The notes: generated from the letters alone by a model not told the origin. 64,000 bases of DNA from Legionella septentrionalis (GCF_003989745.1 NZ_RZGS01000005.1:29418-93417), one strand, 5' to 3'. Shown: positions 1-9,316, counted from the first letter of the stretch. Translations and numbers: made by a program.

Positions 1-2797
1 GAAAGGAGAAAAACATAAAGGTGCTATTTCCTATGTTTCGGAAAGCGTCACGGTAATTGATGGCCCTGATACAGCCGGCACCCTGGTAGGCGATCGCATT
101 TCAAAACTTGTTTTACAAACCCTCGGATTTGCAGCCAGTGGCAAAGAAACTTTAATTTTAGGCGCCCACAGCCGTGGCGCTGTAGAAACCATGCTGGCAC
201 TACATGAAATTCACCGGATCAAAGAAGAACTGGCATCGGAAGACACCCCAAAAAGCCTTCATGAAATTTTATGCAATTCCACATGCCCATACACAAAAGC
301 TGCGATGCAAAAGCTTTCCAAAAGTGTTCAGGATAAGCCACAAAATAGAAAATTATTACTGGAGCGATTGAACAAACTTAACCTTAATGCTTTTTTACTT
401 GACCCCGTTCCCGGCGGACGCTTATATGGGCTGCCTTATACTCGATGGGATGATCCGCGTTTTTATGATTCGCTTTCCGAAAAATGCAATTCCCTGGAAT
501 TATATTTATGCCGCGACGAGCGAAGCGGTTGTTTCAGACCCATAGTCGCTAAAGATATGCAACCGATCGTCATTCCCGGACATCATGGCACCACGAGTGG
601 AAATTTATATACGCAAAAGCTCAACCGAGCTCCTGTGAACGGCGATACGTCCACGATAATGAAATTGATGATTTGCAAATTTTTGCACTTCAGCCATACA
701 GTCACAGCAAATGCAGGACAAACCCTTTTTACCTCATTAAATGAAGATATTGATTGCGCTCATCCTGACTTGCAACAAATTGCCAATGAATTCATGAAAA
801 GGGATCAAAAGGCAAGGTATAACCTTCTCCTTAATCATTACCTTAGCGTTAAGCAAAACGACCAAGCGTTCTTATCCCTCGCTCAAGATGGTTATATCGT
901 CGTCGGGATAGAAGATATTAAAGGTCAGCGTTATGTGCATTACCGTGCCCATAATGATTTCAGCATGGGAGACATTGCGCCATCCCTGCAGGGGGAATTT
1001 GTCAATACCGAGCATGCCTTGCTTTATTTACGCCAATACATTCAGTTTGATGAAATTATTTCAGCCAAGCCGGTAGAGCAATTGCAGCATATCACGACTG
1101 CCCTGGCAGACGTTTTAAAAATTCTTCTCAGTCTACCTGCAGAAAATGAAGATGAAAAAACCCAACGCTTGCGTAAATTATTTGAGAATGAGCAGGGCAG
1201 GAAAGTATTTTTTTCCGGCTTCTCCATGCTGATTGACGCCGTAAGCCAAACTTACCTTCGCAATAATTTGTCTTCGCAGGAAAAGCAACAATTGATGGCG
1301 GCAATAAAAGAGCCGTTTAAAGTATTAACATTGGCAAAAGAGAAAATTGTCCAAATTGCTCAATCAGGAACACAAGTCAACACATATATTAATATATTGG
1401 ATGGTTTCGAAAGAATTTTACAATCAGGCTTGAAAAAAACCGTAGAAGAACATGCGAGCCTAATCACCCAGCGGGCTAAGAGCATGCAAAAACAATTGCA
1501 CTTGTTCCTGGCACCAGAGCAAGATTTTCAGCAAACCCTCACATGCTTTAAATCAGGCTTAGATAAGCTTGGCGAATCAGAAGCGTTAACTTCCATTCGC
1601 AAATGCATGGCGGAACTTGACCCGGTGAACGTAACAACTGTTAAAGAAGCCTTAAAAAAAGAACTTGAAGCAATAAATAATTCTGAATTTCAAGATAGAG
1701 AGAAAGTTTTTAAACAAATCGTTGAACTGGCAACCGCTACAAATTTAAATGCCCACATTGAAGCGCACCAACGGACTTCCGAACAATACCTGCAAGAATT
1801 GGAACAAATTAATGAAGCGGCACAAGTACTGGATGGCGGTTATGACACTTTATCCGGGTTAGTTTCCAAAGGTGGCGAGCAAACCATTGAAATCAACCGC
1901 GATGAACTTTGCCAGCATAGCGACACCTTGGTAAAAGCCTCCGCCCGCTTGTTACTGGAAAAACAACATGACTTGCAGCTGCAGCCCGAGCTCATCAGCC
2001 ATGCTTTTTTTGAAACCGTCAAAAAAAGAGCGATTTCTTTAGGTGCAATTGATCCTGAAAAAAGAAGCCTACAAGAAAATCTGGTACAAAAAGAGCAAGC
2101 GCTGCAGAAAATGGTTGAAGAAGCCAAACAGCAAGAAGAAAAGCTTACGGCTAAAACCGAAGAAATCGAAAAACAACAACAAACTCTTAATGAGAAAGAT
2201 AAGACTATAAGCCAACACGAGACAAGCATCAAAAAACACCAGGAAGAATTTAAGATTAAGCAGGAATTCATTGAAACCCTGGCTTCCAAGAAGGAAGTAG
2301 AATGCGCTCATATCATCCAAACCAAGCTGCTTGTTTATACTGAACAACATTTGCAACATTTGTTTCAGGAAGCGCAAAAATATAAAGATATCCAAGGAAG
2401 CCATTTGGATTCATTAAACGGATTCTTGGATATGGGGAATCCTAAATCCACGGCAAATTACAAGCAAATTCAGGATACCCATCAAGGTGTTAGACAATTG
2501 TATGAGGAATTAAGCAATCCCAATGTATTACCCAGCGAGAAAATAAAAGCCTTCCATGCATCTTTAATGGAAATGGAGAAAAATCTTAATTTAACCGATA
2601 ACGTCGATTGGAGTAGATTCCGCAATCGCTGCTTGCTGGCCATAGCCATTATTTTTACCGGAATTATTCCAGGGTTAATTGTCATGGGAATTTATGCAGC
2701 AGCCACTTCACACTCGATGTCATTCTTTGCTAAAGGGACAGGCGGGCGTTATCAGGAAAATTGTGAGCTTAGCGCACAACAAATCCCTGCTGCATAA
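1..2797 (+). CDS. Large GxSxG-type, coiled-coil, membrane-anchored protein (effector-like), 5' end outside window
   Basis: The reading frame is open from base 2 to the TAA at 2795-2797, so the start lies upstream of the window; an internal ATG at 191 is probably not the start. Near the left edge the translation has a hydrophobic strand followed by GAHSRGA (Ser codon 170-172), which looks like a nucleophile elbow of an alpha/beta hydrolase, preceded by a DGPDTAG segment. The middle and C-terminal thirds are charged and helical. A long coiled coil rich in E, K and Q spans roughly 2040-2320, and one strong hydrophobic segment lies near the C-terminus (about 2625-2710). The HSRGA elbow followed by coiled coil and a terminal membrane segment is a layout seen in Legionella/Coxiella Dot/Icm substrates, but the effector role is inference and no enzyme activity can be assigned. 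No orthologue is recognised with certainty. Confidence 0.7.
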   Translation, partial: KGEKHKGAISYVSESVTVIDGPDTAGTLVGDRISKLVLQTLGFAASGKETLILGAHSRGAVETMLALHEIHRIKEELASEDTPKSLHEILCNSTCPYTKAAMQKLSKSVQDKPQNRKLLLERLNKLNLNAFLLDPVPGGRLYGLPYTRWDDPRFYDSLSEKCNSLELYLCRDERSGCFRPIVAKDMQPIVIPGHHGTTSGNLYTQKLNRAPVNGDTSTIMKLMICKFLHFSHTVTANAGQTLFTSLNEDIDCAHPDLQQIANEFMKRDQKARYNLLLNHYLSVKQNDQAFLSLAQDGYIVVGIEDIKGQRYVHYRAHNDFSMGDIAPSLQGEFVNTEHALLYLRQYIQFDEIISAKPVEQLQHITTALADVLKILLSLPAENEDEKTQRLRKLFENEQGRKVFFSGFSMLIDAVSQTYLRNNLSSQEKQQLMAAIKEPFKVLTLAKEKIVQIAQSGTQVNTYINILDGFERILQSGLKKTVEEHASLITQRAKSMQKQLHLFLAPEQDFQQTLTCFKSGLDKLGESEALTSIRKCMAELDPVNVTTVKEALKKELEAINNSEFQDREKVFKQIVELATATNLNAHIEAHQRTSEQYLQELEQINEAAQVLDGGYDTLSGLVSKGGEQTIEINRDELCQHSDTLVKASARLLLEKQHDLQLQPELISHAFFETVKKRAISLGAIDPEKRSLQENLVQKEQALQKMVEEAKQQEEKLTAKTEEIEKQQQTLNEKDKTISQHETSIKKHQEEFKIKQEFIETLASKKEVECAHIIQTKLLVYTEQHLQHLFQEAQKYKDIQGSHLDSLNGFLDMGNPKSTANYKQIQDTHQGVRQLYEELSNPNVLPSEKIKAFHASLMEMEKNLNLTDNVDWSRFRNRCLLAIAIIFTGIIPGLIVMGIYAAATSHSMSFFAKGTGGRYQENCELSAQQIPAA

Positions 2798-2863
2798 ATT
2801 AACAAGATGCTTGCATGGATGCTTAAACCCGGCACTGCCCACTGTATTTGGAGGCATAGCTGA

Positions 2864-2891
2864 TTGCTTCGCACGCATGGCGATTTATTAT
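2864..2891 (+). promoter_or_regulatory. Possible sigma70 promoter for the receiver gene
   Basis: TTGCTT at 2864-2869 and TATTAT at 2886-2891 are separated by 16 bp, about 40 bp before the receiver start. TATACT at 2889-2894 is an alternative -10. The -35 match is weak. Confidence 0.3.
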
Positions 2892-2929
2892 ACTAAAATT
2901 CTAAGGAGTTCATTTGCCAGGAGGCGATT

Positions 2930-3616
2930 ATGGAAAAAGAAAAGGATGTACGCAAGCAGATTGATGAAGACGTCGAGCGCTTAGACAGCATGCCCGAGGC
3001 TCCCGACGAAACCACTGCCGGAGGGGTTCAGAAATTACGGAAAGTTCCCCCGGAACCAAGCAATGTCCCTGCAAAAAACCGGAAATTGTGCATTGCAATT
3101 CTCGATGATGACGCATTTACTCTTCTTGCGAATCAACAGATGGTAAAAGCAGCAAAAGCACGCGGATATGAAATCGAGTGCAAGAAATATGAACTGTCCA
3201 ACCACCCTGAACATGACAGGAATCTCGACCAATTTCGCCACGATCTTAGGAGCGGGCAAATTAACGGCATTATTACTGATCACGATATGAGGGATGATTG
3301 GAGTGGTACTCTCGCAATTAACACGGTGCGCAAGGCAAAAGGCGAGATTCAAAATATTCCTATTTTGTTAAATAGTGCGGATAGCAATTATAAAGAAGAG
3401 ATTTTACAAGTTAAAAACGTCTCTTTCCTTAAAAAAGCAGATCCAAAAGCCAAAGAAATAATCCAAGAGTTTGTCGACAAAGTTGTGCAGTATGATTTGA
3501 ATCTACGCTATGGCCCCACTCCCCAGCAATTCCAAGCGTATAAGGCAAATTATAATCAAATCATGCAGCCGGAAGGTGATGAAAACGATGATACAATTGC
3601 CCCGCCTCATATATAA
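2930..3616 (+). CDS. Stand-alone response-regulator receiver domain protein
   Basis: 228 residues with one CheY-like receiver domain (about residues 50-185) and no output domain. The acidic pocket is LDDD (D59-D61), the likely phosphoacceptor is D117 in ITDHDM, the switch Ser is S149 in LLNSAD and the conserved Lys is K168 or K169 in FLKKAD. An acidic, charged N-terminal extension of about 50 residues and a Gln/Asp-rich tail of about 40 residues flank the domain. AGGAGG lies 5 bases before the ATG, so the start is well supported. No histidine kinase is adjacent. It may pass phosphate in a phosphorelay or regulate by protein binding; the partner cannot be told from the sequence. Confidence 0.8.
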   Translation: MEKEKDVRKQIDEDVERLDSMPEAPDETTAGGVQKLRKVPPEPSNVPAKNRKLCIAILDDDAFTLLANQQMVKAAKARGYEIECKKYELSNHPEHDRNLDQFRHDLRSGQINGIITDHDMRDDWSGTLAINTVRKAKGEIQNIPILLNSADSNYKEEILQVKNVSFLKKADPKAKEIIQEFVDKVVQYDLNLRYGPTPQQFQAYKANYNQIMQPEGDENDDTIAPPHI

Positions 3617-3626
3617 TCAAAGCTAA

Positions 3627-3674
3627 ATGGCGTGCCTGTTTGATATGGTCTCATGGCCATGTCAAACTCGCCAT
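3627..3674. terminator. Long imperfect hairpin between convergent genes
   Basis: ATGGCG/CGCCAT, GTTTGA/TCAAAC and ATGG/CCAT arms nest around a short loop, just after the receiver stop and before the APH-like stop. There is no clear T-tract on either strand, so it may be a factor-assisted or bidirectional terminator. Confidence 0.4.
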
Positions 3675-3700
3675 AAAGCATTGCTGTTGCGGCCAAGCGC

Positions 3701-4582
3701 TCATGCTGCATAATATATATTTTTTATGACCTCCATTTTTTCTTTGAGTAGGGCAATAGCTCGCAGCGTGTTCTTTATTTCATTTTCTTCATTCTGTTTT
3801 GTTTTAAACTCAAGCCACAGCAACCAGCTTTGGTAACAAAGAGACCATAGCGGTTTATCGCTTGCAGGTAACCGGCCCGCTTGTTTCCTATATCCGCATA
3901 AGGCAGCGCTGAAAGAATGTGGATTGAACCGCCCTGCTGCTATTCCGGCACAGTTAACAGCAAGCCCAATTAGTTCTACAAATGGATGGATTAAACCTGC
4001 GCTGTCCCAATCAATTAAATAGGGGATATTTTTTTTCCATATTACATTACCCAAGTGAATATCGCGGTGGCTGGTAACCCAATCTTCATAAGCATGCAGA
4101 TGATGGTGACAGCATTCCTCAACCATTTGTAATAGAAAAGGAGAGCGGGCGGCAGTTGGCTGTGGGAAAGGCTTGCTGCCTTCTTTAGGTAAATCCAATT
4201 GATGCAAGGAGGCAAGTATGGAGCCGAGTTTAAATGCCTGCTCTTTAGAGCAAGTTACTAAAACCTTACCGGGACAATAGGGGATAAACAACCGCCACGT
4301 ACCTGCCACTTGCACTGCAAAATTACCTGTTTCCCACAATTTTGCTGACTTGGTAAGCTGCAGGCTGACAGCCACTTGAGCCGCAATGCTCTCGGTAAAA
4401 TTCAAATATTTTTCATCAAAATCCCCTAGCCAATTTTGCGCAGGAATAATTTTAACCACCCATTCACTGCCATCTGGCAAAACTAAAAAGTGAATACTGC
4501 TGCCATAAGGGCTTTGTTGCACCTGTATATTCAGGATTTTTTGTTTAAAAAGATCCTCGTAAATTGCTATCTCATTCTGCAT
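3701..4582 (-). CDS. APH/choline kinase-family phosphotransferase
   Basis: 293 residues with the aminoglycoside phosphotransferase/choline kinase fold. Visible motifs are the N-lobe Lys in WVVKII (K44), the catalytic loop SHRDIHLGN (D174, N179) and the metal-binding LIDWDSAG (D191, D193). Such enzymes transfer phosphate from ATP to a small hydroxyl substrate such as an aminoglycoside, choline, homoserine or a sugar; nothing here fixes the substrate. The start overlaps the upstream PH-domain gene by 11 bases, so the two are probably co-transcribed and translationally coupled. It does not resemble the Legionella spectinomycin kinase APH(9) closely by eye. Confidence 0.8.
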   Translation of the reverse strand: MQNEIAIYEDLFKQKILNIQVQQSPYGSSIHFLVLPDGSEWVVKIIPAQNWLGDFDEKYLNFTESIAAQVAVSLQLTKSAKLWETGNFAVQVAGTWRLFIPYCPGKVLVTCSKEQAFKLGSILASLHQLDLPKEGSKPFPQPTAARSPFLLQMVEECCHHHLHAYEDWVTSHRDIHLGNVIWKKNIPYLIDWDSAGLIHPFVELIGLAVNCAGIAAGRFNPHSFSAALCGYRKQAGRLPASDKPLWSLCYQSWLLWLEFKTKQNEENEIKNTLRAIALLKEKMEVIKNIYYAA

Positions 4583-4997
4583 TCATTAATTGTTCTATAT
4601 AGCGCCTGCAGGTCAAAGGCTTGTTAATATAATTAACCACTTGCCGTGTACCTCCTGTGCCTGTAATTACCAAGGAGCCATAACGCAGTATACTACCCAG
4701 AATGGTTTGGCGGATATCAATGCTTTCTATTTTGTTCAATGGGATATCAATGGTTTGCCGCACCAAAACCCCGCTACGTAAAATGACATGTTTTTTGTTT
4801 ATTGTGAGGGAGGAAAACTGATACGTTACCCACATCATCAGTAACCAAATTAACGCAAAAAACGCAACCACCAAGGAAACCTCATAAAAAAGCTCAAAAT
4901 TCATAGCCACATACACAGCTGCCGTGAATAGCACCAGTGGCCAAACAAATAAAACCCAATGCAGTCGGGCTTGATGGATTACATTATTATCGGTCAT
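4572..4997 (-). CDS. Bacterial PH-domain (YdbS/bPH2-like) membrane protein
   Basis: 141 residues from the ATG at 4997, which has AAGGA 5 bases upstream; an ATG at 5021 would add eight residues without a better ribosome site. Two hydrophobic segments (about residues 10-30 and 36-58) precede a soluble domain of the bacterial PH type: a strand reading LTINKKHVILRSGV, then IPLNKIESIDIRQT and GSILRYGSLVITGTGG, all typical of bPH2 proteins. Family members are membrane proteins of unknown biochemical role. It is the first gene of a two-gene unit with the APH-like kinase. Confidence 0.75.
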   Translation of the reverse strand: MTDNNVIHQARLHWVLFVWPLVLFTAAVYVAMNFELFYEVSLVVAFFALIWLLMMWVTYQFSSLTINKKHVILRSGVLVRQTIDIPLNKIESIDIRQTILGSILRYGSLVITGTGGTRQVVNYINKPLTCRRYIEQLMNAE

Positions 4998-5122
4998 TAT
5001 TATCCTTACCATTGATTTCAAACTGCAAAACGATATGATCGTAGCAACTCTTTGAATCGAAGGTGATGCATTGCAATATCATATTGCAGACACGCTTATT
5101 TTTCTATTTATACTGGATGTTT

Positions 5123-5608
5123 ATGCGGCCAATCAATCAATGCTTAAATCCAAAGCTTGCTGAATTATGTCAACAAGCACTGCGCTCTGAATCGTTAAAA
5201 GATAAGGTAAGCCAACATCTCCCTCCACTTTTTCAAAAACATTGCAGCATTGCAGGATTTAATAAAGGTTGCCTGATTTTGCTGGTAGACGATGCCATTT
5301 GGGCTACCCAATTACGTTTTTTGCTTCCTGAACTGCGCGATAAATTGCGGCAGGAAGCGGGAATTTATCAATTGGCTTCTATTAAATTACTACTTAACCC
5401 TGCAGAGCAAATACAAATCAAAACCAAAACCCCCGTTCCGCACATGCTGTCCCTACAAAACAAAATGGCAATCATGCATGCTGCCGAACAATGCAGCTTT
5501 TTACCTTTAAAAAATGCATTATATAAATTGGCAAAACACAGCAACCATGATGCTGAAACAACTCAAGAGGTGCCAAGCCTGAATGCCTGCGGTAAATCCG
5601 AAAGCTAA
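5123..5608 (+). CDS. DUF721/DciA-family protein
   Basis: 161 residues when started at the ATG at 5123 (MRPINQCLNPKL). The region from about residue 20 to 95 matches the DUF721 pattern: an N-terminal helix, then a KGCLILLVDDAIWATQLRFL strand-helix and a basic L-RDKLRQ stretch. Members include DciA, which helps deliver or control the replicative helicase DnaB in bacteria lacking DnaC. In many gammaproteobacteria a DUF721 gene lies beside lpxC and secA; here it lies convergent to lpxC. The start is uncertain because no strong Shine-Dalgarno sequence precedes 5123 or the in-frame ATG at 5117. Confidence 0.7.
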   Translation: MRPINQCLNPKLAELCQQALRSESLKDKVSQHLPPLFQKHCSIAGFNKGCLILLVDDAIWATQLRFLLPELRDKLRQEAGIYQLASIKLLLNPAEQIQIKTKTPVPHMLSLQNKMAIMHAAEQCSFLPLKNALYKLAKHSNHDAETTQEVPSLNACGKSES

Positions 5609-5620
5609 TCATAATCTGTA

Positions 5621-5644
5621 GCGGGTTAGCTCTACGCTAACCGC
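5621..5644 (+). terminator. Hairpin after the DUF721 gene
   Basis: GCGGGTTAGC and GCTAACCGC form a stem with one bulged G and a short loop, 13 bases after the stop. No T-tract follows, so termination is only possible. Confidence 0.35.
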
Positions 5645-5708
5645 AACGACACAGACGAGCCACAGCCATGTATTTAATCATTTTCTTGTTTAAGAGAAGA
5701 CGTTTGGT

Positions 5709-6623
5709 CTAAGCTTCTATGGGAAGTAAGACAGACTGGATAGAAGGTAGATAAGTTTCCGCATCGAAATAGGTATATTCCCATGCCTCTTGTCGTACCA
5801 TCAATTCGCGCAATAGCTTGTTGTTTAATTCATGACCTGATTTATAACCTTCAAATGCACCAATTAAACCCGAACCTAATAAATAAAGATCACCAATTGC
5901 GTCAAGAACTTTGTGTTTGACGAATTCATCTTCAAACCGTAAACCATCTTCATTGAGGACGCGATAATCGTCAACGACAATAGCATTATCCAAGCTACCA
6001 CCCTTGGCTAAATCATTTTCGCGCAATTTCTCATAATCAGAAAGGAAACCAAAGGTTCTTGCCCGGCATACTTCTTTTACATAAGAAGTAGTGGAAAAAT
6101 CAAATTGAGCCGTTTGCGGTCGATCATTAAAAACAGGATGCTCAAAATCAATTGTAAATGAAACTTTATAGCCATTATAGGGAAGAAATTGTACGTATTT
6201 GTCTTTTTCTTCAATCCGTATTGGCTTTAAGATGCGAATAAAGCGTTTTGCGGCACTTTGCTCACGGATCCCTGCCGATTGAATGAGAAATACAAAAGGA
6301 GCCGCACTTCCATCCATAATTGGAATTTCAGGCGCATTTATATCAACATAGGCGTTATCAATGCCTAAACCTGCAAATGCAGAGAGCAGATGCTCAACTG
6401 TTGCTACCTTAACACCATCGCGTTGCAGGGAAGTACACAGCATCGTATCGCAAACGTATTCATAAGAAGCTGGAATTTCTACCACTGGGGAAAGATCGAT
6501 TCGTCTAAAGACAATACCCGTGTTAATCGGCGCCGGACGTAAGGTGAGAAGCACTTTATCACCGGAATGCAAGCCAACACCCGTTGCTTGAATCACCTTC
6601 TTAGGAGTTCGTTGTTTTATCAT
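5709..6623 (-). CDS. lpxC: UDP-3-O-acyl-N-acetylglucosamine deacetylase LpxC
   Basis: 304 residues, the usual size. LpxC is the zinc amidase that performs the first committed step of lipid A synthesis in the cytoplasm. It starts [21 protein letters not shown], matching the family. The zinc ligands are visible in [16 protein letters not shown] (first His) and in [14 protein letters not shown] (second His and Asp). It follows ftsZ, its usual neighbour at the end of the dcw cluster, but an intrinsic terminator lies between them, so lpxC probably has its own promoter in the roughly 100 bp between the terminator and its start. Confidence 0.97.
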   Translation of the reverse strand: MIKQRTPKKVIQATGVGLHSGDKVLLTLRPAPINTGIVFRRIDLSPVVEIPASYEYVCDTMLCTSLQRDGVKVATVEHLLSAFAGLGIDNAYVDINAPEIPIMDGSAAPFVFLIQSAGIREQSAAKRFIRILKPIRIEEKDKYVQFLPYNGYKVSFTIDFEHPVFNDRPQTAQFDFSTTSYVKEVCRARTFGFLSDYEKLRENDLAKGGSLDNAIVVDDYRVLNEDGLRFEDEFVKHKVLDAIGDLYLLGSGLIGAFEGYKSGHELNNKLLRELMVRQEAWEYTYFDAETYLPSIQSVLLPIEA

Positions 6624-6722
6624 TCAGCGCGCACCTTTAAGCTAAGCCTTTTTAAATATGGAAACCCCCGGAATCTTAGCAACAATTTATTGATTAGTCT
6701 AATTTTTTCAATTTATCCTATG

Positions 6723-6748
6723 AAAAACGGCCTTTTTAGGCCGTTTTT
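6723..6748 (-). terminator. Intrinsic terminator of ftsZ
   Basis: AAAACGGCC and GGCCGTTTT form a symmetrical stem around a TTTTTA loop, and the minus-strand copy runs into a T-tract. It begins 9 bases after the ftsZ stop. Confidence 0.8.
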
Positions 6749-6756
6749 CGAAGATT

Positions 6757-7932
6757 TTATGCTTCTTCCTGTCTGCGTAAAAAGGCTGGAATATCCAAAT
6801 AATCCACATCCGGCACAGCCTCGCTACCTTGTTTAACGGCTGGAGTTGCCGCTTGTTTGCGAATCACTGCAGGCCGCTCCAACTGCTCATAATCAAGGGA
6901 GCCATCGCCACGTCTTGATTCAACCAGGCGTGCACGTCCTGCATTTTGCTGGACACTACCCTGCCGCTGCCTGGAATCGCCGAGTCCGGTTACAATAACC
7001 GTAACTCGCATTTCTTCCGTCATATCGGGATCAATTACTGTGCCGACGACTACCGTTGCATCATCAGAAATAAAGCCTTTAATTACATCACCCACCTCTT
7101 CGAACTCGCCAATTGACATATCCAAGCCAGCAGTAATGTTGACCAAAATGCCACGCGCACCAGAGAAATTGACGTCTTCCAAGAGGGGAGAAGCAATTGC
7201 AGCTTCAGCAGCTTGCCGTGCTCTTTGCTCGCCTTTGGCGCTGCCTGTGCCCATCATGGCCATGCCCATTTCAGACATAACGGTACGCACGTCAGCAAAA
7301 TCGACGTTAATCAGACCAGGACGGGTAATTAAATCGGAAATACCTTTTACCGCACCCAGCAATACATTATTTGCGGCTTTGAATGCATTCAATAAACTGA
7401 TGTTTTTGCCCAAGACACTCAATAATTTATTGTTTGGAATCGTGATCAATGAATCCACATGCTCGGCTAACTGTCTTATACCTTCTTCAGCTGCCAAGGC
7501 ACGCTGTTTCCCTTCAAAAGAAAACGGTTTCGTAACAATAGCGACTGTTAGAATGCCTAATTCTTTTGCAATTTCAGCAAATACCGGCGCGGCACCCGTG
7601 CCTGTTCCGCCTCCCATCCCAGCGGTTATGAAAATCATGTCCGCACCATGCAAAATTTCTTTAATGCGTTCGCGATCTTCTTCTGCTGCTTCACGCCCGA
7701 TTTTTGGGTTTGCGCCAGCTCCTAATCCTTTCGTCAATTGATCACCCAATTGAATAAGAATTTTTGCATTGGATTTTTTCAACGCTTGTGCATCGGTATT
7801 CGCACAAATAAACTCTACACCATCAATATTTTCAGAAACCATGTGTTCTACGGCATTACCACCGCCACCGCCGACTCCAACGACTTTAATCACGGCATTG
7901 TCTTGCTGGCTGCTCTCCATTAATTCAAACAT
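6757..7932 (-). CDS. ftsZ: Cell division GTPase FtsZ
   Basis: 391 residues. FtsZ is the tubulin-like GTPase that polymerises into the Z ring. The N-terminal GTP-binding [10 protein letters not shown], the tubulin signature [10 protein letters not shown] and the T7-loop region are intact. The C-terminal tail [12 protein letters not shown] is the conserved peptide bound by FtsA and ZipA, both encoded in this window. GAGAGG lies 7 bases before the ATG. It is separated from ftsA by a 145-bp leader with strong predicted structure, and ends in an intrinsic terminator, so its dosage can be set independently of ftsQA. Confidence 0.98.
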   Translation of the reverse strand: MFELMESSQQDNAVIKVVGVGGGGGNAVEHMVSENIDGVEFICANTDAQALKKSNAKILIQLGDQLTKGLGAGANPKIGREAAEEDRERIKEILHGADMIFITAGMGGGTGTGAAPVFAEIAKELGILTVAIVTKPFSFEGKQRALAAEEGIRQLAEHVDSLITIPNNKLLSVLGKNISLLNAFKAANNVLLGAVKGISDLITRPGLINVDFADVRTVMSEMGMAMMGTGSAKGEQRARQAAEAAIASPLLEDVNFSGARGILVNITAGLDMSIGEFEEVGDVIKGFISDDATVVVGTVIDPDMTEEMRVTVIVTGLGDSRQRQGSVQQNAGRARLVESRRGDGSLDYEQLERPAVIRKQAATPAVKQGSEAVPDVDYLDIPAFLRRQEEA

Positions 7933-7965
7933 TCGTGTACCTCTCGTGATTCAGGTTGATTTGTA

Positions 7966-7983
7966 GCATTCTTGAGAGAATGC
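7966..7983 (-). other. Small hairpin in the ftsZ leader
   Basis: GCATTCT and AGAATGC are a perfect 7-bp inverted repeat around TGAG, about 34 bases before the ftsZ start. It could shape access to the ribosome site or RNA stability. Confidence 0.4.
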
Positions 7984-7995
7984 CTTATACGGCAC

Positions 7996-8046
7996 AGAGC
8001 TGCTTACAAACTGACTCCGCCTTGGAGTAAATTCGTAAACAGCTCT
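7996..8046 (-). other. Large stem-loop in the ftsA-ftsZ gap
   Basis: Twelve-base arms 7996-8007 and 8035-8046 are complementary apart from one position that can form a G-U pair in the transcript. Inside them ACTCC (8014-8018) pairs with GGAGT (8024-8028). No T-tract follows, so it is not a classical terminator; it may be an RNA processing site or attenuator separating ftsQA from ftsZ. Confidence 0.5.
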
Positions 8047-8077
8047 TAAGACTTAAAACTTACTAAACGCAGCTATC

Positions 8078-9316
8078 TTAAAAATTACCATGAAACCATT
8101 GTTTCATCCGCGTCCAAATGCTACTGCTTGTATCGTTCAGTACAGGAACATTATAACCACCTTCATACTGCTGTTGAAAGCCGTGTAATAACAATCCCAC
8201 GCCAGTCGCCAATGAAGGATTAGTTGAAGCTTCACCCAATCCGGCAATTGGTTGCGCACAACCGTGGCGAACAGGCATTTCAAAACACATCTCCGCCAGC
8301 TCGATCGCACCATGTACGTTGGATGCTCCCCCGGTTAGCACAATGCCTGCTGCGATCAATTCTTCAAAACCGCTGCGTCGTAATTCATTGCGTACCAACA
8401 TAAATAATTCTTCATAACGCGCTGAAACAACATCTGAGAGGGCTTTAGCAGAAATTTTCCGGCCGGGACGTTCATTAACACTTAATACTTCTATCATTTG
8501 GCTAGCATTTGCAAGCTCTGACATGACGCAGCCATGGTTTAATTTGATGACTTCAGCCGCTTTGGTTGGGGTACGCAAAGCAACGGCAATGTCATTGGTT
8601 ACTTGATCGCCAGCAATAGGGATTACGGCTGTGTGCTGGATAGCACCGCCCAGGAAAATGGCTACATCGGTGGTACCCCCGCCAATGTCGATGAGGCAAA
8701 CGCCCAATTCTTTCTCATCATCCGTCAACACGGCATGACTGGAAGCCAATTGCTCCAAAATAATATCATTTACGTCTAACCCGCAACGCCGTACGCATTT
8801 GGCAATATTTTGCGCAGCACTGACCGCTCCGGTCACGATATGCACGCGTGCTTCCAAACGCACACCCGCCATGCCGACGGGTTCGCGGATATTACCCTGG
8901 TTATCAATAATGAATTCTTGCGGCAAAATGTGAAGAATTTTTTGATCAGCCGGAATCACAACGGCTTTGGCGGCATCAATGACCCGCTCAATATCCGCTG
9001 GAGAAACTTCCTGATCGCGTATTGCTACAATACCGTGCGAATTTAAACTACGGATATGGCTCCCGGCAATACCCGTGTATACGTTTCTTACTTCACATCC
9101 TGCCATGAGTTCAGCTTCCTGAACAGCTCGCTGGATAGAATTAACGGTTGCCTCGATATCAACCACTACGCCTCGTTTAAGACCGCGGGAGGAGTGACGG
9201 CCTATACCAATGATTTCTATAGTGCCACTAGGCGTTACTTCGCCTACCAAGGCCACGACTTTGGATGTACCTATATCCAAGCCGGTGATGATGTTTTTTT
9301 CGGATTTTTTAGCCAT
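8078..9316 (-). CDS. ftsA: Cell division protein FtsA
   Basis: 412 residues when started at the ATG at 9316 (MAKKSEKNIITGLDIGTSKV). FtsA is the actin-like ATPase that tethers FtsZ to the inner membrane. Phosphate-binding motifs LDIGTSKVVALVGE and IDIGGGTTDVAIF and the late ILTGGAS motif are visible; the C-terminus ends in a short amphipathic stretch (SIWTRMKQWFHGNF), as expected for the membrane-targeting helix. The ATG overlaps the ftsQ stop as TAATG with GGGAAG just before it. An in-frame ATG at 9340 would add eight residues within ftsQ and is less likely. Confidence 0.97.
   Translation of the reverse strand: MAKKSEKNIITGLDIGTSKVVALVGEVTPSGTIEIIGIGRHSSRGLKRGVVVDIEATVNSIQRAVQEAELMAGCEVRNVYTGIAGSHIRSLNSHGIVAIRDQEVSPADIERVIDAAKAVVIPADQKILHILPQEFIIDNQGNIREPVGMAGVRLEARVHIVTGAVSAAQNIAKCVRRCGLDVNDIILEQLASSHAVLTDDEKELGVCLIDIGGGTTDVAIFLGGAIQHTAVIPIAGDQVTNDIAVALRTPTKAAEVIKLNHGCVMSELANASQMIEVLSVNERPGRKISAKALSDVVSARYEELFMLVRNELRRSGFEELIAAGIVLTGGASNVHGAIELAEMCFEMPVRHGCAQPIAGLGEASTNPSLATGVGLLLHGFQQQYEGGYNVPVLNDTSSSIWTRMKQWFHGNF

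Noticed and set aside
2679..2984. 101-codon plus-strand frame crossing the end of the first gene and the start of the receiver
   Set aside because: It overlaps both well-supported genes in another frame and lacks a ribosome site.
7040..7741. Open frame of 233 codons on the plus strand
   Set aside because: It is antisense to ftsZ and has no ribosome site or family-like features; it is a by-product of the codon use of ftsZ.
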